A stretch of 64,000 nucleotides of DNA from Ophioderma brevispina (lineage: Eukaryota > Echinodermata > Ophiuroidea > Amphilepidida > Ophiodermatidae). The stretch covers positions 1 through 64,000 of the forward strand of contig JAMKCH010012716.1 of assembly GCA_023653785.1 (NCBI GenBank), given 5' to 3'. Shown here piece by piece: positions 1 to 11,145 of the stretch. Position 1 is the stretch's first letter. Each line of letters starts with the position of its first letter. A model generated the notes under the pieces. It saw only the letters and a list, made by a program, of their open reading frames with translations, was not told the DNA's origin and did not search any database. The translations under genes were made by a program, and so were the position numbers.

Positions 1-469
1 TGCTATATTGAATGAGGCTTGGTCACCATCGTCTGTCATTACCACTGTAGGTTCCTATGGCAAAATTACCACCACAGATTTTATAAATTTATAGGGGTAT
101 AAATACTACTCTTGCAAGCCCCTATTTACATCGGTTGTCAAATATGTATTACCAATGCTTTCAACTGCTCAAAACGTAAAAGTGACAATTTTAATAAGAT
201 CAAACAACTCTGGGCTTTTGACTGGGATTGAACCAGGGATCCTAAATAAATCGGGATAGGACACTCGATCAAGAGAATGGATGCGTACTGCACACTGATC
301 TGCATGAAATCTGTAGCTTATAGTTCGCCAGTCGTGAGTGGCGCTATTACGTTACGTCATCCCCCGGCTTACGTCATGAATACGTTTATGCATAATTAAT
401 TATGTAGCTTATCGAAAATGGTGGCGCTATCACCATCGATATCGAAATTGTCTATGGGCATTTGTACAC

Positions 470-540
470 AGTGTCACCCGCCTGATTGAACCCACAAGCT
501 TCCGAACCCAGCGCTCTAACTATAACACCAGCGTCCTCTG
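470..540 (-). repeat. tRNA-derived SINE head
   Basis: On the minus strand a B-box-like gggttcaatc and an A-box-like tagttagagcg lie at tRNA spacing. A second B-box-like ggttcaatccc (minus) lies near 220-235. Neither folds as a functional tRNA, so SINE remnants are the likely source. The rest of 1-586 shows only AT-rich sequence with several cgtca motifs. Confidence 0.45.
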
Positions 541-914
541 TGCATAATCCTATCACAGAGGATAAAATATCTTGCCTGCTTGGAGTTATGTAAGTGATCC
601 ACTACCGGAGCTTCTGCGCCCCTCCACAGAACATCCGATAGTGGAGTATCTGCGCTCGAGCGCAGGAAACACCACCATCACTATATAGTGAGGGGAAAAA
701 TCCTGCGCTCGAGCGCAGAAAATCCATAGGCGGAGTGTCTGCGCCCGAGCGCAGGAAACACCTCCGTCACTATATAGTGAGGGAGAAAATTCTGCGCTCG
801 AGCGCAGAGAATCCATAGGCGGAGTGTCTGCGCTCGAGCGCAGGAAATCCATAGGTGGAGTATTTGCGCTCGAGCACGTAAAACTATATCGTACAATAAC
901 AATATAGTACTGCG

Positions 915-1740
915 AGAGTACTCCGCTGGTGGATGTTCTGCGCTCGATCTGCTGGCGGATGTTCTGCGCTCGCTCCGCTGGCGGATGTTCTGCGCTCGCT
1001 CCGCTGGCGGATGTTCTGCGCTCGCTCCGCTGGTGGATGTTCTGCGCTCGCTCCGCTGGCGGATGTTCTGCGCTTGATCCACTGGTGGACGTTCTGCGCT
1101 CGCTCCGCTGGTGGATGTTCTGCGCTCGCTCCGCTGGCGGATCAACTGCGCTCGCTCTACTGGCGGGGCATCTGCTTGGTCAAAATATCAAAATACTTTA
1201 ATTCAGTGATGTTTTCAATGCAAATAGTAGAGGTTTAAATAAACAATTTTATTTTCAATGTAAAAAATAATGCGAGGGTGTTGCATTTTCAACAACCCAT
1301 AACCCACCGCTCCACATCGCTCCGCTGGCAGATCTTCTGCGCTCGATCCACTGGCGGATCTTCTGCGCTCGCTCCGCTGGTGGATGTTCTGCGCTCGATC
1401 CACTGGCGGATCTTCTGCGCTCGCTCCGCTGGTGGATCGTCTGCGCTCGTTCCGCTGGCGGAGCTTCTGCACTCGAGCGCAGAAAATCCATCGGTGGACT
1501 GTCTGCGCTCAAGCACGGAAAACTTTATAATATAATAACAATATAATAGTACTGCGTTCAAGCTTGATCCACTGGCGGACGTTCTGCGCTCGCTCCACCA
1601 GTGGATCTCCTGCGCTCGTTCCGCTGGTGGATCAACTGCGCTCGCTCTGCTAGCGGATCTTCTGCGCTCGCTCCGCAGGATCAACTGCGCTCGTTCCGCG
1701 CTGCCGGAGCTTCTACGCTCGCTCTATTGGCGGGGCGTAT
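915..1740 (+). repeat. 26-bp satellite, left arm arrays
   Basis: The unit is close to ctccgctggcggatgttctg + cgctcg. Copies differ mainly at ggcgg/ggtgg and gatgttc/gatcttc/gatcaac. There are three blocks: about 920-1170, 1315-1470 and 1565-1740. Each block ends in the spacer containing tttggtcaaaat-type sequence or in a gcgctcgagcgc palindrome. Confidence 0.9.
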
Positions 1741-1879
1741 GCTTGGTCAAAATACTTTCAATTTTGTTTTGAATGTAAATAGTTTGGTTTTAATAAACAA
1801 TTGTATTTTGAATGTAAAAATAATGAGAGGATGTTGCCTTTAGAACAACTCATAATAACCCACCGCTCCGCTGTAAAAC

Positions 1880-2161
1880 TTAATCACGAAGTTTTAGTAG
1901 ACCTACAAACAACGAAGCTTTTCCCTATATTTTCCAAAACTACTATGTGTTATTTGTAAAACAAATATTAACTCTATGCAGGAGCAACATTATGATCATG
2001 ATGATGATGACGTGAGTCGAGTGTTAAGGTTTAGTAGACCTACAAACAACGAATCTTTTCCCTATATTTTTTCGCAAAACTCCTTGTTTTATTTGTAAAC
2101 AAATATTAACTCTATGCAGGAGCAACATTATGATCATGATGATGAGGACGTGAGTCGATTG
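1880..2161. repeat. Two tandem copies of a ~135-bp unit in the foldback centre
   Basis: The stretches at about 1890-2027 and 2029-2161 both carry tagtagacctacaaacaacg, cttttccctatattt, and atgcaggagcaacattatga followed by a gatgatga run. The copies differ by a few indels. The rest of the centre to about 3480 shows an A-run at 2298 and low-complexity AT sequence; I see no gene in it. Confidence 0.8.
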
Positions 2162-3534
2162 TTTGTGTGTGTGTAACTTTTGTGTATGCAATTAGTCGTA
2201 TATGTTTAAGTACTGTTTTATTCTTTCTTTTCTACTTTTGGATGCCACACATTATGTTATCTATATACCACAACAGTGATAATTAGGTTCTTGAGCAAAA
2301 AAAAAAAAAAATGCCAAATTACAAGGATTCGGCCAACCCATGCCAGTCGAATATCATGGTAGGCTTGTGTATCCTAATTACGGTATTTCAATTCAGTTGT
2401 TTTTATGTGACGGAAAAATTGGTGTTTGGCGAAGCCTCCACTTTGTTCATTTTGTTAGAATTATATAATTAACAACCTCTTTTATTTGTTCATATTAAAA
2501 AAACGATTTTTAGCTGTAAGAAAACAAATTAAAAATTATAATAGCTGAGGCTCCAGATTAAAGGGTAAATATTTCCCAATCGATACTTTATAATACAGGA
2601 AATTGTATATTTAACACATCTTCATAATTTCTACCATTCCGAAAAACCCGCACATAGCATGGCAATTATTGCAGGCACCATTTCATTTTCACACGGTGTG
2701 GGACCACAACGCACTGAAAATGTACTCAGTACAGCTTTGTGGTATAGTAAAGACCGTGCGACGTTGGTGCCTTTCTGATTGTTTGAATATCTGGAGTAGT
2801 CATAGAAACGGAGACGGGGAATTCCCGATAACCGGGCCAAATTAAAATGTTGGCATCTTTACCGTACAAGGCACCGAATTCAAGTGGCAGCAATTCTTTT
2901 ACACAGATAATATATACTATCCCAGTGTTTTTCCATTATTTTATCAACTAACAGTACACAGGTGTAAGTGTATGAAAATAGGTTATACATAACTTTAAAT
3001 ATGTTTATGAGTTGCTCTTTAGTACAATAACTCTTACAGACATTATAGAAGATGAAGAACAAAAACAAGAAAGAAAGAAGAGTTAGGAAGGAAGAAGGAA
3101 CTGAATGAAATTTAATTGTATTATATTCTTGTTTATTTTTATTCTTTTCGGGAATGGCAGCACACATGCCCTGCCCTGTATCAAGTTCTTGAGCAGCATA
3201 ATTAGCTCTATTACCCTGCATAAAACAGTGTTTTAAAATGTGGCGGAATTGTGTTGGGTTAAACTTCAAATCTCTAAACACTTGGAGTCGAATACCCTAA
3301 ACACCTAACGTCCATTCTTAAACCTATTTTAAATTGTGATCATGTTTGGATATAGTTGTTTAGATATTAACCAAATATTTCACAATTTTTATAAACATGA
3401 GCAAAATGTTTGAAGGGTTTTATTTAATATATCACTGTTTAAGCATTGTATTACCACTGAAAACAAAATTGTTTACTACAACAAAAACGATTTCATTGAA
3501 AAAAATTGATTAAGTATTTTGAAATTTGACCAAG

Positions 3535-4350
3535 CGGAGGCAGCGCAGAAACTACTCCTATTAGCAAGCGCAGAAACTCCATCATGCACCAGCGGAGCGA
3601 GCATAGATGATCCCTGCCAGCGGAGCTGTGGGTTATTAGTTTTTCTAAAGGCAACATCCCTTATTTTTACATTTAAAATAACATTGTTTATTAAAACCAA
3701 CCTATTTACATTAAAATAATTAAGTAAAGTATTTTGATATTGTGACCAAGCAGATGACCCGCTAGCCAAACGAGTACAGTTGATCCACCAGCCAAACGAG
3801 CGCAGAAGATCCACCAGCGGAGAGAGCGCAGAAGATCCACCAACGGAGCAAGCGCAAAAGATCCACCAGCGGAGCGAGCGCAGAAGATCCACCAGTGGAA
3901 CGAGCGCAGAACATCCACCAACGGAGCGAGCGCAGAACATCCGCCAGCGGAGCGGTGGGTTATGAGTTGTTCAAAATGCAACACCCTCGTTATTTTTACA
4001 TGAAAATAAAATTATTTAAACCAACACTATTGCATTGAAAACATAATGGAATTAAAGATTTTGATATTTTGCTATATGACAAGCAGATGCCCCGCCAGTA
4101 GAGCGAGCGCAAGAAGCACCGCCAGCTGAACGATGCGGCAGTGATCCACCAGGGACGGCGGAGTGAGCGCAGAAATCCACCAGGGAGCAAGCGCAAAAGA
4201 TCCAACAGCGGGGCGAGCGCAGAACATCCACCAGCGGACGCGAGCGCAGAACATCCGCAGCGAGCGATGCGCAGAACAGAACATCAGCCAGCGGATCGAG
4301 CACAGAACATCCAACAGCGGGAGCAGCGCAGATAGAACATCACCGGCGGA
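3535..4350 (-). repeat. 26-bp satellite, right arm arrays (inverted)
   Basis: These are the same 26-bp unit in reverse complement, as gatccaccagcggagcgagc + gcagaa. Blocks lie at about 3540-3620, 3745-3960 and 4085-4350, separated by the same spacer as on the left arm. The last block is more degenerate, with single-base indels in most copies. Confidence 0.9.
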
Positions 4351-4757
4351 ATAGATCTGCAGTACTATATTGGTATATACGATGTGTAGTTTTAAGTGCT
4401 CGCTCGCAGATATTCACTGTGATTTCAAGCCGAGCGCAGGCTTGTTCCCTATATAGTGACGGAGGGTGTTTTCCCCTCACTATATAGGACGGAGGGGTTC
4501 CGGCACTCGAGCGGCCAGAAGACACTCCGCTATGGAATTTTGCGCTCGAGCGCAGGTTTTCCTCACGATATAGTACGGACGTTTTTCTGCGTCGGGGGCA
4601 GGACACTCCGAGACAGATTTTCTGCATTCGAACGCAGAAGATACTCCACTATTGCGGATGTTATGCGGAGGGAGTGGCCGGGGCAGGAAAGAAGCTCAGT
4701 AGTGGATAACTTACATACATGACTGATTGTCAAGACACTTTCATTTAACAATTGGGT

Positions 4758-5308
4758 TTAAGCAATAACAGAACATTTTTTGAAGAGCGCCCTCAATTGT
4801 TCAAAAATTTTGAGATTTTTACAGTTGCATTGGAAACTGACTAGTAAACTATACCTCTGAATAGTTAAGCTTGAAAATGTGTATGTGCCACAAACGAAGG
4901 AATTTGTAATTAGAATAATTAATATCGGAGATCTCCGATAATAATTCAACGGCTACTGGAAACGGCCTACCAATATGAAATAGCGGGGAAATAGTGCCAT
5001 GTACATGTCTACGCTCATCCATTTGTTGTTTTATTGGTTCAGGCAAGTCAAGTTAGAGGTCATTTTCCTTGAGGTGGCATTATTTCATCATGGACGGACA
5101 TAAACTTAGCATTTCAAGCTCTGCCGTTAAGTACAATCTGGGATCCCAATTCTTATTACAAAAACGGTTATTTTATGATAAATACGCATTTTTGAGCATT
5201 CTCCTTCGCAGGTGTAGTTTCCTAGACAATTACCAACATAACTGTGCAAAAATATTAAATTTTGAAAATTGGGGGCGCTCTTCAACAAATGTGCTGTTAT
5301 TGCTTTAA
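4758..5308. mobile_element. TTAA-flanked MITE with ~110-bp inverted ends
   Basis: The left end ttaagcaataacagaacatt and the reverse complement of the right end (ttaaagcaataacagcacat) match for about 110 bases, including ttgaagagcgccc. Both outer ends are TTAA, fitting piggyBac-type target duplication. A diverged one-ended relative occurs at about 59840-59960. Confidence 0.7.
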
Positions 5309-5544
5309 GAACTATCCAGAAAATGGTCACATAAAATACTCATACTTTTTAAAGATATTTATTCAGATTTTCTCTCTTCAATTATATAATACATTCTTTG
5401 CTTTTGAAATAGAAACCACTGATTAGACATACAAGCTGAAGAGTGGCGGAGATGTAATGCGTAATCTTTTCACATCTCCACAGGAGACTTGGGGACACAT
5501 CTGCATTTTCTCTCGCCTCTCAGCATTCACTACGCCGGTAAACA

Positions 5545-5577
5545 TGGTAAAAGTGAAATACTTCCCTCACAAGCAGG
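5545..5577 (+). CDS. Possible short first exon, plus strand
   Basis: ATG in a good context opens M-V-K-V-K-Y-F-P-H-K-Q and is followed by a weak cag/gtcagg donor. The upstream 100 bases have some CpG. No matching downstream exon was found. This is recorded only as a possibility. Confidence 0.12.
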
Positions 5578-5889
5578 TCAGGTCTGAACTATTAATAAAC
5601 ATATTATAAAGTAAAAAATCATTTTAAAGTTGTGGTACTCTAAAAAGGCTGATTTTTTTTTGCACATGAAAAAGTTGAGGATATTAATTCTTGGCATTAG
5701 CAATTTGAATTGCTACCCCCCCCAAAAAAAAAAACAAAAAAACAAAGGAGAAGCCTTTCCTAAGGCAAAATCCTTGCCCACAATAATGGTACGGTACTAT
5801 ATATATTTTTACTCTCCTCAAAGCTCCTTGTTATGTGAGCTTTATTCCATTCATGTATCTATTTATTTAAGTATCACAGAAGAACGATC

Positions 5890-6075
5890 TTAGGGGTCTA
5901 CATGGGTAAAATTCGACACTCGTGACACAGCTATTCTTATCTTGTGACACTCGCGACACAGCGGTTCCTATTTTGTGACATTTTGACACTTGGCTACTTA
6001 TCCAGTGACAGCCATTCATAAATCTTGCGACACTGTGACAGCCATAGTTATTTTGTCAACCCATGTAGACCCCTT
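5890..6075. mobile_element. Small foldback MITE with internal gacac motifs
   Basis: The ends taggggtctacatgggt and acccatgtagacccctta are inverted repeats. The inside is a run of tgacac/cgacac motifs spaced irregularly. The 5316-5889 stretch before it holds only AT-rich sequence with homopolymers. Confidence 0.65.
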
Positions 6076-6256
6076 ATCTTCTGCTGGCTTGGATGGCACG
6101 TGTCTGTAGACGCTGGTCTTAATCCGTAGGCTGTGGGTTTAAGCCTTTAAGCTGAAAATGTCAATTTATTTTTATTATTATTTAGAGTTATAAATTGCAA
6201 TGAAAACATTTGTGTCAGGAATTGTGGATAGCTGCTCTGCAAAGTTTGTCTCCTGG

Positions 6257-6988
6257 TTAAGGTGCAATGAGAGATTTCAAATAACAGGTGTGCCTTAAAA
6301 TGTGAAAATTCTGATTTTGGCACAGGTGTAAAGCTTTCTATCAAAATATCCCCATCTGAAAGGTTCAAGCTGAGAACTGTTTCTTTGGTACAAAAATTGT
6401 GAAATTTCTAATTTCCTATAGGAGCAAATACGAAATTCAGCCTATGTTTTCTATTGAAATATAAGCATATACAAATCACCTTTTGTTTTCATTTTAAAGA
6501 CACTATCAGTGATTCACCCGAAATAGTCAAAATAATTGCAATTTGCAGAAATAGCTTAAAAGTGAAGGATAAATCTGTAGAATCATCATAAGATTTTTTT
6601 TCAACTAAAACAATCACAGAAAAGGAGGAAAAGAGTAGTTTTCAAAGATATGAACCTCCATTCAATTACGTGTTGTAGTAAGTGTCCGTTCGGACAATAA
6701 TGACTTAAACGTCCGATTTTGTTCTTATTAGGTTGTGTTTGGCCCTATCAGTTGCAGGGTATGTTAGGATACCTATACTTGTTCCAGACATGCACAAATC
6801 TGATTTTTGATGATTTTTTCGATTTTCTGATATGTAAAATCACTGATAGTGCCTTTAAGTTACTTCTGTAGCCAAATAAAAGGTAGGGAATCAATATTAT
6901 TGATGGTCTAATCTATATGAAATCACCACATACCACAGAAAAAATGGATGACTTGAATGAAATCTCTTGTTGCCTTGTGCACCTTTAA
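6257..6988. mobile_element. TTAA-flanked MITE (family B), interrupted by a second MITE
   Basis: The terminal repeats are ttaaggtgcaatgagagatt and, inverted at the other end, ...aatctcttgttgc...caccttta. The same family occurs uninterrupted and inverted at 47204-47559. Removing the 365-bp insert at 6494-6858 leaves about 367 bases, close to the 356 of the other copy. Confidence 0.75.
6494..6858. mobile_element. TTAA-flanked MITE (family A) nested in family B
   Basis: The terminal inverted repeat ttaaagacactatcagtgat is mirrored by aatcactgatagtgccttta. A gtgtccgttcggacaata motif lies in the middle. Another full copy is at 28260-28618, and a partial one at 51296-51585. Confidence 0.8.
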
Positions 6989-7364
6989 GGTCCTGAACCA
7001 TGATTGTTGACAAGAATCTCAACCACGCAAGCCCCTCTTCCTCCCTTTTTTTTTTTAAATTCTGGCTGCTAAACATGATTATTTTTTTATTTTGGCCCTA
7101 TGTTGGCTCTTTTATTCAAATATAAATCACTCAAGTATGAATCAAATCTGAAGCAATTTTCAAGATGATCACCGTAATCATTAGCATTCTACCTGCTTTT
7201 TTACCCATAAAAACTCCAACTAGTAACAACAGTCAAGTATATATAAAGTGCAATGCATCATGGGATTGCGTAGACACACACACAAACATGAACACTGCAT
7301 GGATATGGCAGTCAGTTGGAAACTACATGAGGCATTGAATAATACTGGCTTATTGGCAGATAGC

Positions 7365-7695
7365 TAGGCTCCAGTGGTCCATTCACGAAACTCATACATA
7401 GTCCTACGTGTATAATCATGTCTACGCCCTTCATGATATATATCTTTTGTACTACTGTTTTCGCAAAAGAATCATGGCCAACGCATGGAACACACCTGCC
7501 GCGTATAAAATTTAAATGTTGCGTAAATATGCCCATGCATTGCCATTGCATTGCTGCGTGCGTACTGAGTGTTCTAAGGTGGACAATTTATTTGCAGGAA
7601 TCGTAGTTGCACAGTAACTTATATAAATTGCTCCACTCAGGTATGACATCATTTGCACATAGATTTAGGACTGAGTTTCATGAATGGACCCATGA
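7365..7695. mobile_element. Foldback MITE
   Basis: tggtccattcacgaaactca near 7373 and its near reverse complement tgagtttcatgaatggaccc near 7671 form the ends, and the flanking sequence stays partly complementary. The open frames here are by-products of the repeat. Confidence 0.5.
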
Positions 7696-7984
7696 TCTTT
7701 CCCAGGTGGGGAATGGGGATATTATTTTTTTTTTTTATTAATCTCAAATCGTGGCCTGTAGGCCAAATTGCTAGAGACTTTACAACTTAATAATTACTAG
7801 ACAGAAACAATGCAACTTGGAGGCAGCAGCTTAAACAGTGCCATATTGCAACATTCAAACACACTACACAAACACACACCGGATGGGTAGTGCAAGCTTT
7901 CATGGTTCATTTGCCCATTTCAAATGAACCACGGAGAAAGTGGCATTCAGGTTTTAATCAATATCTGTTATACAAATAAAATCC

Positions 7985-8095
7985 CAAATGGAGTTCCCGA
8001 ATTAAATCCAGCAAGTGGTCCCACTGAGATTCGATTCGAGGACCCTTTGCTCCAGAGGTAAGCTTGCTAACCGCTAGACCACGCCATAAGCATGT
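7985..8095 (-). repeat. tRNA-derived SINE head
   Basis: On the minus strand tggcgtggtctagcggttag looks like a tRNA 5' half with an A box, followed by a degenerate B box (ggtcctcgaatcgaatctc). The arms do not fold as a functional tRNA. Confidence 0.55.
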
Positions 8096-9017
8096 GCCCC
8101 AAAATAGGGTATCAAAATCAGTCTTATGGTAATATCATTGACACTTTTTCAAAGTAAAGCTGATATAAGAAAGGGTATTTTTTAAAAAACTTAATTTGTA
8201 TTAATAATTGGACAATAAAACATTAAAATCAGAGTATTGAAGTAAATCAGCCCAACTGACAAACGAGAGTAAAGGAAAACAAAAAATCAAGGGGAAATCA
8301 GTTTAATCTTGTCAAATTTTTGGCTTTGCAACCTGAGTGTTTCCACATTATTTTGGTAATGTAACTGGAGGAAAATATCATTTGGGTTTTTTTTGTTTTG
8401 AGATTGTTTTTCAAAATGTCGTCTAAAAAAAACACTAAAGAAAGAAAACGCTTGTTGGATTCGATGAATACATTTTCCAAACTGATCTAAATATAGCCAT
8501 GAATATTTTATTTTATCTTGGGCCCAAAGAGGGTAGTTGCATGAGCATGCAATTATTTTTGAGGCCTCTAAAGAGAAATCCTTCATAATAACCATTTTAA
8601 CCCCCCCCCCCAGTACCAATTTCAGTGGTACAGGGGTCAAATTAAAGTTGCTCCGATTGGATAAAAAATAGTGCCCAATTATTCATTCTTAAACAGCAAT
8701 ATAATTTAGGTCATCTTTAAACCAATTTCGCGATACTTTTTTACAGCCTTATAATACAACAAGAAAGGCACTGCATCCCCAGTGAAAAACAAACGAACAA
8801 CCCGTTAATGCAACGATCATACGCAACGAGACGCAAACGTTGGCAGGCGCGCACGAAAGTAGCCAAAAACGCGGTATGACGCGAGCGATTCAACTAAAAA
8901 TAACTTCAATACGCAGCGAGTACTACCTGGTTCAATGGTCGCATGGAAACCGGGCATCAGCCAAGGAAATTGCTTACATTTTCACAGCTGTTAAGAATGG
9001 CTTATAGGAGATGAGTG

Positions 9018-9374
9018 TTAAGGTCATTACATCGTGTCATGCCGCCATGCGCTTGCCGCTCATGCGTAAAGCCGTTTGGTGTATGCCGCTTGCAGGTTTG
9101 AGCTATTCTAGTCAAGAGGCGCTATCGCTTGAACTACGTTTATCGAGCATTTGGGCAACGCCTCCAAGTTGAATTCAAGTCAACTCAATGCGGTTTGCCG
9201 CTTTGGGAAAAGCGGCAGCCCGGGAGCGGCAGGGAGAGCGATTTATCGGCTGACGCTTTGCCGCTTGGGTCACCGCTAGCGATTCGGACATGATTGCGTA
9301 GTGACGTAAATTCATCATCCGAGCGGCCCCAAAGCGTGGTGTAGGTAAGCGGCATGACATAGTAATGACTTTAA
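9018..9374. mobile_element. TTAA-flanked MITE with gccgctt repeats
   Basis: The ends ttaaggtcattacatcgtgt and, inverted, catgacatagtaatgacttta match, followed inward by catgccgc on both sides. The interior is unusually GC-rich with many gccgc/gcggc motifs that pair with each other. A CpG-rich patch (8820-8960) lies just outside. Confidence 0.65.
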
Positions 9375-9545
9375 TTAATGTGATTGGCACATTTGGAGAC
9401 GTTTTTTGTTTGTTAAACGTCATATGAAATAATTCAAAGGCCTTAAATTTCACTGAGAAAAATATGAACTTCTTCTGTTCCAAAATCTCAATTTTGATTT
9501 GGACATGAAGCGGGTGGTACTGGGTGGATTGGGTCACCCCAAACT
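9375..9545. repeat. Diverged copy of the 40.4/40.8-kb dispersed repeat
   Basis: It shares taattaatgtg, catttggagacgttttttgt, atttcactgagaaaaatatg and cttcttctg...ccaaa with the stretches at 40439-40664 and 40802-41022, in the same orientation. Confidence 0.6.
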
Positions 9546-9570
9546 TCAAAATCCGATGTTGATGCTTGCC

Positions 9571-9944
9571 TTAAAGAGACATACGGATATTTCTGTGAAA
9601 AGTGCACCCAATTTTGTGTCGAAACTGGGACTTTTGCATATATATTTAGAATTGCTTACAAATGTATAAAATCAGACAAAGAAGTGATTAAGCCAGAAAT
9701 GCCGTCTTTACATGATAAGAGATGATTTAGTAATTTTTGTCGCGCACGACAGGAAAACAAAGCTGTGCATCTATATGGATCCTATTAGGAAAGCAGGCAA
9801 GTTCAAAAACAGAGTTTTTTGGTTTCCTTTTCTACTTTTTGTTCAATAAACATCTAAACCTTCTCTGTGGTTGTTCTACAACCTATCAAGTGCGAATTTA
9901 GAGAACCCTTTGTATCCTCAGAAAATCTCCTCACATCCACTTAA
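9571..9944. mobile_element. TTAA-flanked MITE (family C)
   Basis: It starts ttaaagagacatacggatat and ends aaaatctcctcacatccacttaa. It is co-linear over its length with the copy at 15038-15400, sharing gccgtctttacat, agtactttctgtcg/agtaatttttgtcg and gcaggcaagttcaaaa. Confidence 0.75.
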
Positions 9945-10152
9945 CCTTAGTTTTTAAAACACAACTTGGTTAATTTATGAGATGGCTTTCCAATATAACC
10001 ACAGTTCACAAAGAAAATCATTCAAAATTGCTGACCTGGAAACTACACTCCTTTGTACTAATTTTAAATACAATTTTCATGCTCATTGAACAAATTTTGA
10101 GTCATGGAAAATCGAATTTTGAAAATTTGACAAAAATGTCAATTTTCATCTA

Positions 10153-11142
10153 CAGGGTGTCCAGAAAGAATGTTACCCTCCAGAATCGGCCATTTTTGCT
10201 TACTAATCAATCTTTCCTTGGTTTAGCTTTATAATGAAAAATGTACTCTTGAACATATGCGGTAAAACAAGAAATATAAAACAGTATGAAAAAAAAAATA
10301 CCAAACAATGAATATTTCCCTAAAAATGAAGTTTGCAAACTACTTTGTCCACGGCTTGCAATAGCAGAGAAACATTGACATTGTAATTTATATGGAGGTG
10401 AGCACACGTTAACTCCTCAGATATTAAAGTAATTTGTCACATTGTAATGCTAAAAAGCACTTGAAACATGCACTTTAATTGTTCTTCAGAATGAAAGTGA
10501 CCTAAATCCCTTCACCCGTCTCCTAATCATAATTATTCAAATATGAATTGTTGTAAAGCGCACTTTCAAATAATGGCATTGGCGTGGACTCCTACAATGG
10601 CATACTGAACTGCTCTTGGGTTTAAGGACCATCGTTCATCGGGAAGGGGTAACGTTTTCCTCAAAGTATGGGTTCCCAGTAATAGATGGCAATCAAGGGG
10701 AACAGAGGAAAAATTCGGGAACATGGCAAGACTCTAAAAAGGTGCAGGAGAGAGATATGATCATCAAAAAGAACAGGACAATTGCAGTAAATGAGTTCTG
10801 CAGTGCGTATTAGAAGAACTGAACACTAAACTCTAGAACCAGCAATGAAGCTTGGAATTTGAGAGTTGAGTATTATTGCCAGCAAGGAGGCGTCTAACAT
10901 TTTATGTTGGAGAAATTGGAATCCATGGTTTCCTCTGCTATGCTAGCCGTGGACAAGTAGGTTTGCATCATTTTAGGAATAGTTCATTGTTTGGTTATTT
11001 TTCAACCGTTTTCTTTTCTTGTTTTCACCAACTGTTAACAAGTGTACATATTTCACAATATAAAGCTAATCCCAAGGGATAAAATTGATACGTAAGTAAA
11101 AAATGGATGTTTATGGAGGGTACGTTCTTTCTGAGACACCCG
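10153..11142. mobile_element. Non-autonomous Tc1/mariner-like element with long inverted ends
   Basis: The outer ends cagggtgtccagaaagaatg and, inverted, cgggtgtctcagaaagaacg are flanked by TA. Complementarity continues inward for about 240 bases (tccacggcttgcaatagcag against ctgctatgctagccgtggac). TA flanks and a cagggtgtc end point to the IS630/Tc1/mariner group. No transposase frame remains. Confidence 0.7.
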
Positions 11143-11145
11143 TAT

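Larger units (their letters stand above)
587..4717. mobile_element. Foldback (TU-like) element with long satellite-built inverted arms
   Basis: The two ends match as inverted repeats from the outermost tatgtaagt(g/t)atccactac, through a palindrome-rich zone (gcgctcgagcgcag and ctatatagtgaggg), into arrays of a 26-bp satellite that read gctccgctgg...ttctgcgctc on the left and the reverse complement on the right. A spacer of about 120 bases (tttgtcaaaat... to ...aacccaccgctcc) recurs between arrays in both arms. The arms total roughly 1.2 kb each and flank a 1.6 kb centre without a convincing gene. Foldback elements with tandem-repeat arms are known as FB in Drosophila and TU in sea urchins. 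The 26-bp unit has no stops in several frames, so all long open frames here are artefacts. Confidence 0.8.

Noticed and set aside
586..1843. Multiple overlapping frames of 80-154 codons with A-R-S-A-G-G or S-E-R-R-R-S-T type repeats
   Set aside because: They are translations of the 26-bp satellite, open in several frames and both strands because the unit lacks stops; there is no start or splice context.
7312..7551. A 79-codon minus-strand frame
   Set aside because: It sits in a foldback MITE and lacks splice or homology support.
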